A stretch of DNA of 64,000 bases, taken from positions 187,406-251,405 of the forward strand of contig VFFE01006098.1 in the NCBI GenBank assembly GCA_008921705.1, given 5' to 3'. The translations under genes and the position numbers were made by a program. Positions 47,536 through 59,198 of this stretch are shown here, piece by piece. Numbering within the stretch: the first letter of the stretch is position 1; each line of letters starts with the position of its first letter. This stretch comes from Burhinus oedicnemus (lineage: Eukaryota; Chordata; Aves; Charadriiformes; Burhinidae). The notes beneath the pieces were generated by a model. It did not search any database and was not told the origin of the DNA. It saw only the letters and a list, made by a program, of their open reading frames with translations.

Positions 47536-49870
47536 GCGCTTCTGACATGAGAAAATGGAGGAGGGTAATCAGCTTTTCCTTCCTTGTTTCTGTTGTCTGA
47601 GTGTTGAGGTTGGGTAATTTGGTGTCTTGTCAAATGATCTCTCCCTGGATATAATTCGCTTACTTACTATTACAACTTCTGGGTTTGTAGGGTAAGAGAG
47701 AAAGCAAGCTGAAGTGCGTTTTTAGACTAAATGTCTTTGAAATACCTCTTCTTCCCCAGCAGGAGATCTGGTTGGGCAAGCTAAACTTTAAAGGAGTAAC
47801 TAGACAACTGGGAGGAGCTCCAGGTGTGGCTCAGCAAATAAGCTGAGGAGGGGATGCGTTTCAAGATCGGTGCTGATGCTGAAAGCAGCTGGCAGCTCCA
47901 GCAGGGTAATGGCAGAGGCACCACCCAGCCCCAAAAGACACAACTTTAGTGGCATTTGTTTTCAGGGGCAGCAGAAGAGCAGGAGCTGGGACAGTGCGTC
48001 AAAATCAGGAGATACTGTTGGCCAACTGGAGAAGGGGCACTGTTTAAAAATATTTGGTTTCTAGCTTGTTGACTTAATGATTTTTAAGACTGTAGGAGCA
48101 TTTGTGCCTTCTGATCTCAGGCTGTCCACGGTCATTCAGTCTTCTTTGGAGTGCAGCAGCTTGTCAGATCAAGGCGTATCTTTCAGGAGCAAAGAAGGAT
48201 TTAGCAGGTTTGCAAGCATCAGTGCCGCAGGTTGTGACTCAGACAGGAGAGGCTGCAGTGATACGTTTTACCTGCTGCAATTTCTCTGAGCATCCTTTCT
48301 CAGACCTCGAACCAGGCTTCACCCTTATCTCTGATCAGCAGCCAGGAAATCACTTTCCATATTCTAGCTAATCTCTTCCTTTGAAGAAACAGTGTTTCCC
48401 ATATCAAATTAAATGTGTCAGTCATTCAATTTTTTTTTTGTTTTTCTGAAGCAAGACAGCTCTTTAGGATCAATTCAACTGTACCATGGAAAGTGGGATG
48501 AAAACAGAAGCTATTAAATGTAGAGGGTGATCGTCACTCCTCTCTGACCTCTGTGCCATGGCAAGATTGGCATAGCGGTGCAGAGTGACCTTGAAATACC
48601 CTGATGAAGGCAATGCAGAGGATGGTTTTGCAAGCAGTGGAATAGCGGCATGTTGCTGTGAGAATGGTTGAAGACACTCTTTGCTTGCAAAGCCATCAGA
48701 TTTTGTAGGGATTTCATGGCTGTGTGCCTCTGTTGCAGCCTATGGCCGTAAATGGCATTATTGTGGGAATTTTGAGCTCTCGCTTTCCAAATTGAGTGTT
48801 CAGATCAGCTGGGGTTGTAGCAGACTAATGGAGGCACCTTCACCTGCACTTTGTGCAGCTTGTAGCTTGATGGGAATTGCTTGAGTGCTCTTTGCTGGAA
48901 CTGTTGAGGAGTGTCTCTGTTGAAGTTGGGACCTTTCTTCAGATCCTGTGTCAACCCACCACCACCTGAGGAGGAGGACATAAGCTGGGCTGCTTCTTGA
49001 AGGAGAGTTGCACCATCCAGAAGCTCTTACCCCAGAGTTTTGGAAATCACAGGGTAGAGCTGTCTTCAAGCTGATGCAGAATCATGGTGCAATAACACCA
49101 TGAAGGAGTAACTGAAAAAGCATTAGGGTGAACAAGCAGTGACTTTGCACCCTTAGTTGTAGAGTTAAGGTGCTCAGATGTGACAGTTCCAGGACTATGG
49201 TGACTTCTGCATGAGTTTACTCATCTTGAGGACTCTCTTATCTTGGTTGCAGGGGAGGTTTGGACATGGGAGGGAGTCCCTATGTGTACCCAGAGCAGTT
49301 CATGGTCTTTGGTTGGGTACCTATTGCTGCATAGGTTAAATCCTTATCAAACTTGATTTTACAGTAATGTCATTACCTTCATCAGTGTGAGACCTGTCAT
49401 GTTATTAATTATATCTTCCCAGCTTTACCCGTAGTGTGGCACCTAGCTGGCAGAAGAGGGGATTTAGCTGTTACACATTAGAAATCCATGAAATAGATGC
49501 ATAGATTTTGTTAATCTGCTTCTCTCATCCCCTGTGTGGCTGATCACTATTCCATGCCTGTAAATTAGGGCATTTGCTTATAGCAAACCCTAGAACGATA
49601 TATCCTTTAACTTCACTGTGCTTACTGAGAAAATGAACAAAGCTAAATTGTTAATCAATTTAGGCTAGAATGCCATTGTTCTGGTAATTGGCTGTAACAG
49701 CCCTTTCTTTATTGGCTTCAACTTCAAATTTACCCGAAACAATGGCTTTTAATTGTGGTGTGCTTGAGGCAGTGCAACAACACTTGGGAAGGAAAGGGGA
49801 GAGAGGAGGAAAACTCATTGTTTGCATTAGTCTCTAGATTTAGCAACTTCAAAATTGGGATGAGCAACTG

Positions 49871-49941
49871 GGTTTTGGGTGGTTTTTTGTTTGTTTTTTT
49901 TGATTTTTTTTTGTGTTTTTTTTTGTTTGTTTTGTTTTTTC
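49871..49941. repeat. T/G-rich low-complexity tract
   Basis: About 70 bp of T runs broken by single G or TTTG units. It resembles the tract at 37675-37729 and is on the same strand. Confidence 0.85.
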
Positions 49942-52496
49942 TTAGTGGAAAGGCTGTGCTAAAACTTTCTGGACAATATGCTAAGTCTTCTGTGGCATTA
50001 CAAGTGTCACTGCAGTCTTACTGAAAGCAATGCAAACCGATTTTGAGACCCACTGATGACCTCTTAGAGGTTAAGGTTTAATGTAGTTTATAAACCAAAC
50101 CAGCCTGCTTACGTTTTCTGGTGAGTAATGAAGAAAAGGCAATCTGCATTTTCTCTTTTGTACTTCTGATGAGAATAAATATATTCAACACCCTGCTGCC
50201 AGCATATACTGTACCTTTAATGTTGCAATGCTTTGGAAGTAAGTGCCACAAAATGATTTAGTCCTAAGTTATAAACTGCTCTAGACTTTGTGACATGTAC
50301 ACAGCTATTAGCAAGCTTTAGATTTATTAGATGGTAATTAGATAACATCTTTGAGTCTTTGCCTAGTTGTGCAGTTCATGTCTCCATAGGAACTTTGTCA
50401 GTGTATACTAATTTGTATTTGAAAAATACACACTGCTAGTATTACGTTATTATTAAAAACACATGGATTTATCTGGTATGCTCCAGTACTCAGGTTTGGC
50501 TTTTTACCCAGGAGATGCCATTGCTTGCTGTCTGATTTCCTTGTGTTGGTGTTTTGCTTTTTAGGGGCTCCCAGAACTAGAGGGGAGTAGCTAAATGCAC
50601 AGAATTCTTTTACATAAAATATTTCACTTTGAAGCAGGCTCTCTTTTGTATGATCTTCATCCTTTTCATTGCTTCCCTTTTGTCTTTGTCTTACAGAAAA
50701 TTGAAATAGGCAGCACTCAAGGTCGGAGCCCTTTGAATACGCATGCTGTAGATTCAGCTCCCTAACTCCTTTTTTTCCCCTTTGATTCTTAAATATTGCA
50801 GTCCACTTGAAAATCCGTGAAGAATTTACCCCAGCTGTACATAATACTTGTTGCCACCTGGCAAAGTTTGAAACAAGCCTTAAGTAGTGTATGTATGCAC
50901 ATGAGCATACGTATATATTTTTAAATCTGAGTTTTGTAAACAGATCCTCAACTGTTTTTCCACCCTGGAGGTTTTAAAGTCAGTATTGTAGCTTTGTAGG
51001 TGTTAAATGCTTTACCTATGCTTTGTGTATGTTTTTCCACCTGTGTGTATGTGTGTTTATGCATCACAGAGAATAGAGGACCTTTCTTTTTTGTTCTCTT
51101 AGAGCGTAGCAACTGCTCCTTGCAGAGTTGTAGATGTAACACCCAAGTAGTACAGAAGTGCTGCTTGTAGAGTAGCATCATGTACTACCAAGTTAGCAAA
51201 GAGAAATGGGAATCGATACCTTTCTATACTTTATGGTGTCTGATTTATGTATCTGATAAAATTACAAATACGCACAAAGCATTTTGTAGGGCAGAAGACC
51301 TCAGAGCCTAGTGGTGTTGGTAGCAGGTTACCCAGGAGTAAGATTCTTCTAGTGTACGTCATGAGAGTGGTTCTAGTGCATAGCCCTGTGTATGCTAGGA
51401 AAATACCCTATGTTGAAGTACTTAGTTTCTGGAGTGTTTTTCCCCCTCAAGTTACTCATGTATTCCCTTCCTGAGCCTTTGCTCATAGACAAAGCCAAAA
51501 CATTGTGTAGGACATGTCTTAGTTATCAGTGCCCACCAGTACCGAACAAGGCACACAGGACTGACTTGGAAGGGACAAGGGGTTTTGTTTGCTTTTTTTA
51601 ACTAGAGCTGGGATCAGTTTAGCTTGCTCTATTGAATGTAAAGATAAAATTCCAGCTTCAGTTTGCTTTCAGTGCTTAGTATTTATTTCTGTCTGTCTTG
51701 GAGCATGTCTCTGCGAGTGTTTATAGAGTAACGCAGATCTGCTAATGCCCTGCCTGTGCCAGGCAGTATAGGGGATACGAGCTTAGTTCCTATTTCTTTT
51801 GGTTTCAGAGAAGTCAATTCTGACTTCTTTTTTTTTTTTAATATCCTGTGTTTGTTCGTAATGGCAGCAGCTTCTAAAGCTTAGTAAGGAATCTGAGTAA
51901 CTTAGATAAGTATTTGTCTGTAAGATAGATTAGTATTTAACTTATCTATTTAACTGAATAGCATATCAAAGAGATTTGACTTTTCGTATTTTTTTAAAAC
52001 TAAATCCTATGTTGCGGTTTTGCATTGCTGAAATATGATTAAATTATGTTGGTATTGAAGTGCTCTTTTTTTTTCCCCCGAGATGTGACATGGCTGGGGC
52101 TACAGTATGAACAGGATTTCCCCTCCCCCCCATCACTCTTGATAGCATTTCTGTGGTGAATGATTTAGTAATTGTTTCCAGAGAAAATTGTTCAAAGAGT
52201 TTTCTGAGCAGAGGCTCTTTGAGAGCTTGGCAGATTGCATATGGTTGTTTTTAGCTTGTGAGACTTGCTCAGGTTTCCAGAGTCTGTTTACCCTTGGTTG
52301 CATGCAAAGTGCTGTCAGTGTTGAAGCGTTGATACAGTTTGATTCCTGGCTTTTCCACAGATACTGTTTTCAAAAGGATGAATTTTTAGACAAGAAGTCT
52401 AGATGTTATTGCCTACAACTTAGAATTTGCATCTACTTTTGCAAATTCCTGGTCAGTTGATAAGTAATTTGGATTTTCAAAGATGTTAAAGCCTTA

Positions 52497-52560
52497 AAAT
52501 ATGTATGTATCTGTGTGTGTATGTTTGTTTATCTACATCTATATCTACATCTATCTGTAT
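52497..52560. repeat. Imperfect tetra/hexanucleotide repeat
   Basis: 'atgtatgtat', then 'tgtgtgtatg', then 'tctacatctatatctacatc'. A compound simple repeat of about 64 bp. Confidence 0.8.
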
Positions 52561-54133
52561 CTCCATAGAAGGTACAGATGTTTCTGGTGCTCCTGAAAAT
52601 TAGAGTTGTTTCTTCACTTGCTTAAATGTAGATCTCCTGCAGCAATTCCGTAACTGGCTTTTAAAAATCTTAAGCTAAATTTCTGAGGTTGAAAAGTATT
52701 ATAATAAATTAATATGGAGGAAGAGGAAGGTGGTTTTCAAAATCTGGGGGTTTTGCCTTTTTAATGTCGATCAGAGATGAACCTTAGAAGTGCTCTACGG
52801 AAAAGATTCTGGAAAACCATTTTGATGCATTCAAAATATTTTAAAAATATTAGATGATAACAGTAACAGATCACTAGGAAAAGGCACAGCAAAAGGTTCC
52901 AAGATACTGGTTTTGGGAACCTAGGATTTTGCTTTCTTTTCTTTTTTTGCCAAGTTTGATTTTGCAGAGTGTTTTTGTTTTACTGAAACTGTGTTTTAAG
53001 TAGGACAATTTAATTTTGCCAGAAGGTTGTAATTTGCTCCAGCCATGTGCCGACGATGGAGTTTATAACCTCCCTAGGTAGGAATCCTGTTTCATGTGCC
53101 AGTATATACTCTGCCAGAATGTGATGTTTGGGCATCTTCAGATACTGCTTTCGTTTGATGTCATCCTTCCTTGGTAATTTATTTTCGGCTGTTTCTGCTA
53201 TACTTCCGCTGTTTTTTAAAACCAATCTGGAATATTTGGACTAATTCATACGAGATGGGAGCGTGTATCCCAATGGTCTAGCTCTTGGTTTTGTCTTCAG
53301 CCCATGCATACTCCTCTATGCTAAAGCAGAACATGTAGAATCTCAGTACCTGTTTTTTGGGAGCCCAAGTGATGTATGGGATCTGCTGTCCCAAACTCCT
53401 GCTAGATCCGTCTCCCTCAGCCTTGATGAAGTATGATTGTCTTCTCTGTTGTCCATGATCTTTGAAGAAAACACCCTGTTAAAATTTGTGAAGTTACAGC
53501 TGCAGCCAGTAGACTGCTACCTTCATTTTATCTTACAGTGTGGATGTGTCTGGTTGTCGCATTTGGAGGAGGAGTAATGGAAATGCGAAAGCAGGTTTTG
53601 CATGGCTTTGCTCACTCTTTCCAGTACCTGTATCTGTGCTCGTTACAAGTAATTGCAATTAATGAGCATGAATATCAATTTCCTTCGTACAACAACAAAG
53701 GGTTAAGCATGGTTCTGAAATCTGTTGTGAACTTTTCATCAAAACGCCCTTCTGAGCTCCAGACTGGGTTTGCTGCTTGCTTGGACATCCCTGTAAGCAG
53801 TGTCGAGACAAATGCAGTTGTCTAGAATTTACACTGTACAATATTTTGCAGATGTTGACAAAAATGAATCCTTTGCTGGCTTTGCTCCTTTCTCTTTTTC
53901 AGTGGCATCTTGAATTTTTAATGGTTTTAAGTGCTGGGGTTGATTGGGTATCCTGGGATGAATGATTCCAGCTGTACTTTCTGCTTTTACATCCTTTTCC
54001 AGAGTGTCTTGCTACTGTCAAGTTGTCACCTCCTGTTTATAGGTGCAGAGGGGAAGGGATGTTCATAGGGTAGTCCTAGCACCATCCCGGCAGTGTGGAC
54101 CACTCAGCTCTTTGGCTTCAATTACCTAATGTG

Positions 54134-54362
54134 TGAGGTTTAGATTGGATATTAGGAAAAATTTCTTCACTGAAAGGGTTATCGAGCATTGGAACAGACT
54201 GCCCAGGGAAGTGGTGGAGTCACCATCCCTGGAAGTATTTAAAAGACAGGTAGATGTAATGCTAAGGGACATGGTTTAGAGTAACTTAACAGTGCTAGGT
54301 TAATGGTTGGACTTGATGATCTTAGAGGTCTCTTCCAACCAAAATGATCCTATGATCCTTTG
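54134..54362 (+). mobile_element. CR1 LINE 3' fragment, plus orientation, upstream of ATRN exon 2
   Basis: It starts with 'gaggtttagattggatatta', the common CR1 3' segment, runs through 'actgcccagggaagtggtgg', 'gttggacttgatgatctta' and 'tcttccaacc', and ends in octamer-like repeats 'aatgatcctatgatcc'. It is well preserved over about 229 bp with no coding capacity. It lies 661 bases upstream of exon 2, in the same orientation as the gene, and is homologous over about 115 bp to the opposite-strand copy at 58600-58722. Confidence 0.92.
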
Positions 54363-55023
54363 ACATGGGGATGGGAACGTGGTACCGAAGGTGGGGGATG
54401 CCTAGAACAGCCATTCTCTGACGTCACCCTGAGTTATGCAGCCCTTGATGCATGAGGAGTTAAGGTCTGTCTTTGCACTGGAGAGTTATGGGGATTAGTC
54501 CTCCATTCAGGAGGCCATAAAGGACTTGAAGAGTGGAGTCAGTTACAAAATGGGTGAGAGGTTACACCATGGACTGCATCTGAACTTCTTGCAAGAATTG
54601 TGTGGTTTGTATAAATAAATAATTTTGGAATAACTTTAGCTTTTCTGTTAGGGAATGCCTTTTGCTGGCTGTGTGGTATTAGTCTGTGTGTTAGTCTTTG
54701 TTTGTGGAGGGAGGTCTTTTTTTTTTCCTGGAGTGCTGATTCGAAACAATACCATCAGTGTGATAGAGAAACTATCGCTCTCAATTGTTGTTCTTTAAGG
54801 ATAATCGTCAGAAAGCATGTGCAGAGAGTTTAACAGGAGAATCCCAATTGTCCGATTGTTTTTTGTTGCATTGTTGTTGGTTTGTTTGTAGTGGCTCTTA
54901 AGTAAATGAAAATCTAATGATGGATTTCTAATTTCTAATGAAATCTTCTAAATTTAGGAAATCCTTTATGAATGTTTAATACCATCAGAGAGTAATGCTT
55001 GTCTTCATTTTTTTTATTTACAG

Positions 55024-55107
55024 ACTCACTGGACCTTCAGGATATGTAACGGATGGGCCTGGAAATTACAAATACAAAACAAAATGCACCTGGCTCATTG
55101 AAGGAAG
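55024..55107 (+). CDS. ATRN: Attractin exon 2 (start of the CUB domain)
   Basis: An 84-bp internal exon. It is preceded by a T-rich tract ending 'tttacag' and followed by the donor 'gtgagt'. Its first base completes a codon begun in exon 1 (Arg if the split codon is AG|A). Then come 27 codons reading LTGPSGYVTDGPGNYKYKTK followed by CTWLIEG, and the last two bases (AG) open a codon finished in exon 3. The block VTDGPGNYKYKTKCTW is what I recall for vertebrate attractin at the junction of the first EGF module and the CUB domain. The paralogue ATRNL1 reads LTDGPIN at this point, so ATRN fits better. The Cys before Trp is a CUB disulfide cysteine. The exon is a multiple of three, so skipping it would keep the frame. 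Upstream protein sequence is missing. Confidence 0.93.
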
Positions 55108-58100
55108 GTGAGTGTAGTAACCATCTTGGGTTTTAGTGTTGCTAATTGTGACTTTTAGGTGAGGTTTATCTTCACTAAGTATTTTTAGATCTCATGGTTC
55201 TTTTTTGATATTCTTAAAACTAGATAGGGCAGCACTTAGTTATTCTTGGTAAGTAAGTTTTGGGGATTTTGTGCAACTGAGCCCTCCAAAATGACTTCTG
55301 AATTAGAGGTCTGCTCTGTAAAATACCATTCACATTGAAACTATGTGCTGAAAATGAGAATAAATGCTTCTGTGTAAATAAATCAAGAACTAAAAATTAT
55401 TTAACTGTTACAGTAGCGGGCCATTCAGATGTTGAGGATTCACTATGTATTAGACTTTTTGGCAGTTTGAAAAAAAACAGAGAAAACTCTATTAAAGCCC
55501 TTATTCATGAAGAATCAGTTTCTGTAATGATGCACTTCAGATGCTTATTTACTCATTAGGCCATGAGGACTTCAGAGGGACCATTGACCGTTTTTACACT
55601 TCTAAACTGCGAGAAGTTTCTTAGACCTCTTCCCCCTCGTTTCTCTGCCCTTCCTGTATTTGATCTTTATATTGTTTACAGTGACTTCTTGCAGAGGTTT
55701 TAGGAGTAGCCTATTTAGTGCATATCCCCTGACTGTCATCTGTCAACTGCTGTACTGACTGTACAGCAGTTCAGAGCCTCTGACTTGTTGCAATATGTTT
55801 TTCATAGCACCAGGCTGATGCCAGGACTGTAAAATCAATTTGTGTAGTCTCTAAAACTCTGCGTGATCAGTTATGATGCTGTTTGTTAACAGCCATGTGT
55901 TAAGTCACGTTCCATACTGTTCCCTAAATCAGTAAGTAGAGAGGTTTGTGAATAAGAACAAGTCATGTGAGATCATGACCGATTTCACTCGTGTTGAATG
56001 CCTGTAAGCTGAGGTCTGTTGCCATCTTGGAGGATCAGAAATTACTAAAAGCCTAGGATACACTCTTTTCTTTAGTCTTCTCGCTGTGTTTGGGAGGTCT
56101 GATGGGTGGAGAGTAATTAGTATTCACTTCATCTACTTCAGACATTTATTTTGGATGAGTAACTTAAATACCTAAGCTCCCAGAATATTCAAAGGTAAGG
56201 GCTAAGCTGTCCCAAAGAGCTGTCTAGAACACTGAAATTGGGAGCCTGCCACTCACTATTAACTATATTAAGGAGCCCAGTTCTTTAATGTGGTTAAGAT
56301 CAAAGTTAGATGCTGTAAGTGGCAACACCTCTTAATTTTTGTAGGTAGTAAAAATACAACTGCGGCCAGTTTGGAATTAAAAATAATTAAAAAATGTTTT
56401 GCAAGAATGTTATTACAGACAAACCAGCCTCAGCAATTCCAGTACAGCCAGCTTAACTCTTGTAACTTCTTTTTCTAAAGGATAATGTGACTCATGTTTT
56501 TATCAGAAGTGAAGTGCTGCTCGTGGGTCCCCGATAATGTCACCATAACCATTCCTTCAGCCTTTGTTTCCTAGTACTGAGAGGCTTCCTAGAGAACTAT
56601 CACTTCATGGGGTTTGAAGTGAGATCTTACTTGCTGTAAAGAGGTGTACAAAAATGTTCCTCCTTCTTCCCTAGCCAGGCATTTAAGTTGGTGTCCTTTT
56701 CCTGCTTCTGATTGATTGTACCCTGCTGTCAGAGGATGGTGGTAAACAGAAAGGAGATAATCATGCTAATTAAAACAGCTGAAACATGCACCCTTGTGAA
56801 AATAGCCCAAGCTCTCTGCCAAATGTGGAATTCCCTGAGAGATCTGGACTTGAAAAACAGCTTCTGCAAAGCTGTTAAATTTTGCTTAGTGCCCTCACCT
56901 CGGTGCTAGCATATCGGTATTTGGAGGGCTTTTGAGGTGAGCAGGTAAAGGTACAATCCAAATGTGCAACTGAAAACACTAGATAAATTCAGATGTAAAA
57001 TAAGCCATGTGTTCCTTACTGTACTCCTTTCCTTTTTGCATCACTCCTGGCTCTTCTTGGTTGGTGTCTGTGCTGTGTCCTCATCCCAGGGGTGGCCTTT
57101 TCATTTTTTCCCAGGAGCATGAGGCAAGGCAGATAAGATAAAGCCAGCTTGAGGACCCTGTCTGAGGCAGAAACTGTAGCCATGTGCCTTGTGATTCTGG
57201 AAATTAGTGCTGTCTCTTAATGAGTTGGTAGCTGTAGCAAAGATAGTATCTTTCTTTTTGTTCTTGGTCTAAAGCTTTTGTTGATTAAGTATTTCTTTCT
57301 GCTCTACAGCTGTCAGTTAAAATAGAAGACAACCCCCTACAATTGCATAGGCTGCTCAGTTTTGAAATGCTGAGGTACTATTTGTACCTTTCCTTTAAGC
57401 AAGACATTATCCTTCAGTTACACCTGCTGCTTTTTTTTCAAAGGCCTGGAGTAGATCATTGTGCCTATCAAAAAATATTCTTTTGCAGAGTAACTCCCTA
57501 AAGAATTCCCCTTCTGTGGGAAGGAAGGACTCTATGGCAAGCTGACATTTTATTAATTTATTTGATTAGGATGAACAAGGATTTCATCTGAACCCAAGGG
57601 CAATGCTGTTGAAGAGATCCTAATCACTTGCATCTATCCTTTCAACAGCTACAGCTGTGGGTAGGAAAAAGCAGTGCTGCTATAGATTCACTTCTTTTTT
57701 ATCTCAGGGTCCAAGCACAATGTTAGTGGTGTTTTCACCCTCCTTGAGCTGTGCGCTAAATTAGGTATGTGCTGTGGCTTCTGTGTGATTCTTTTTAGAT
57801 GTATCTTTGCGTATTAGCCATGAAACTAATGGTAACTAAATGTATGTTACTTGGTTATGGCTTAGTAGGCATCTTTTGTGTATGGAGTGAAAGAAATGCT
57901 GATGTGTTTTGGTGTCTGAACTACTGTTTCCATCCCCACATCAACTAAATAAAACCTTTTTCCTGCTGATACATCTCAGAAGACCAGGCCCCTTGATGGT
58001 CCTCTCTTAACTTAGTAAGTCAACAGAGTAGACTCTTCTTGACTTGACCGGTGGTGTTAACGTTGGGATGTGCTGGGCCCACTGCATTTAGGTGGAGGCA

Positions 58101-58599
58101 GCAAGTCTCTTCCCAGGACTTCCACCTTGTTCATTCTGAACTGCTCCCAGTATGATTTGTAATGCATCTCCAGAAGTCAAGCAACCTGGTTAGCATTTAT
58201 AAGAAATGAGGGGCAGTGAATGGTTACTGTATCTTGACAGTCCAAGTAATAATCAAAGACCTTCCTTTTGGAAACGGGTAAAGCAGCAGGGCCTCCCATC
58301 CTGTAGATGTCTCTTCTGCATTCTCTTGACCTGTTTTCTCCAGCTCCCAGGAGGTGGTGAGCAAGACTGGAAGTTTCTTTAGTTAGCATCCACTGAGGCA
58401 TATTTCCAGTTTAGATGGGCTCCCCTCAGGAGGGCCATCCTGCAGTACTCCAGAAGTAATAAAGTAATAGAAGAAGGATGTCTGCTAGCTGCTGGGCAAA
58501 TAAATAATCTCAGGCCACTGTAAGCATATCAGTCTGCAGAAAATCCCTTGAACAAGAAAAAGAGCTCTGGTTAGTTCCCTGATGGTGGCTATGATTCTT
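55108..58599 (+). other. ATRN: ATRN intron 2, 5' and middle part
   Basis: Begins with the strong donor 'gtgagt'. Non-coding, with no recognised repeats before the CR1 copy at 58600. Open frames of 62-75 codons (55335-55559, 56290-56478, 56712-56909 plus; 58177-58401 minus) have no domains. Confidence 0.75.
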
Positions 58600-58722
58600 C
58601 ATAGAATCATTGAACCATTTAGGTTGGAAAAGACCTTTAAGATCATAGAGTCCAACTGTAAACCTAACGCTGCCAAGTCCACCACTAAACCATGTCTCTA
58701 AGTGCCGCATCTACACGTGAAT
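58600..58722 (-). mobile_element. CR1 LINE 3' fragment, minus orientation, in ATRN intron 2
   Basis: It begins with 'catagaatcattgaaccatt', the reversed octamer tail, followed by 'taggttggaaaagacctt', 'gatcatagagtccaac' and 'ccactaaaccatgtctct', all standard for antisense CR1. It is truncated after about 120 bp. It lies about 360 bases upstream of exon 3 and is opposite in orientation to the gene. Together with the plus-strand copy at 54134-54362 it brackets exon 2 as an inverted repeat. Confidence 0.92.
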
Positions 58723-59084
58723 GTATTGCCCATGTAGATTTTCCACGCTTACCTCTGCAAAGCCCTGTCATTAGGGGAGTCAGTACTGGTAAAGAACAGA
58801 GGTCTGGCAGTGCCTGCTCTTCAATTTCTGCCGTTGGTGGTGGGGAAAGATTTAAGGACACAGTTTTTCTGACCATAAAGAATCTGTTGCTTAATACCAG
58901 GGGAGCGTGCACACCAAAAAAGAAAGCCACAGCATGTTTGATGCATCTGCAGTTACACTGAGTCACTCAGTTGTAGTCTTTTAGAAGAGAGCTTCACACC
59001 GGAGTAGTTTGTTGGAGGGACCTTGCCATATGTGTTCAGTGCCTAATTACAAATCTCTTTTTTTATTACTATTTTTTTTTACAG
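58723..59084 (+). other. ATRN: ATRN intron 2, 3' end with splice acceptor
   Basis: Ends with a long pyrimidine-rich tract ('tttttttattactatttttt') and 'acag', a strong acceptor for exon 3. The overlapping pair of open frames at 58685-58966 has no recognisable domain and is not called. Confidence 0.8.
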
Positions 59085-59198
59085 GCCAAACACAATCCTC
59101 AGGCTTCGATTCAATCACTTTGCCACAGAGTGCAGTTGGGACCACTTGTATGTGTATGATGGAGATTCAATTTACGCTCCCTTACTGGCAGCTTTTAG
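59085..59198 (+). CDS. ATRN: Attractin exon 3 (CUB domain core)
   Basis: A 114-bp internal exon between 'tttttttacag' and the consensus donor 'gtaagt'. Its first base G joins the AG left by exon 2 to make AGG (Arg). Then 37 codons follow, including RLRFNHFATECSWDH and YVYDGDSIYAP. The final AG starts a codon completed in exon 4, expected to be Ser. C-W-D-H-[LM]-Y-V-Y-D-G is the classic CUB core. The acidic residues around the Cys (Glu before it, Asp after Trp) sit where calcium-binding CUB domains hold their ligands; that role is inferred. 'CSWDHLYVYDG' and 'APLLAAF' fit ATRN better than ATRNL1, which I recall as WDHMYVYDG and APLIAVL. The exon length is divisible by three. Confidence 0.95.

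Larger units (their letters stand above)
36701..54133 (+). other. ATRN: ATRN intron 1, distal part
   Basis: Non-coding and AT-rich, with repeated T or T/G runs on the plus strand (37675-37729, 47491-47535, 49871-49941) and a TATC/TGTA-type simple repeat at 52497-52560. No exon, RNA gene or well-preserved transposon is recognised. The stretch 46250-47050 has three consecutive minus-strand open frames of 84-99 codons but no recognisable protein motif, and might be an unidentified repeat. Confidence 0.65.

Noticed and set aside
47491..47540. T-rich tract followed by 'cag' as a splice acceptor for a cryptic exon
   Set aside because: The sequence that follows has no attractin-like or other recognisable coding content.
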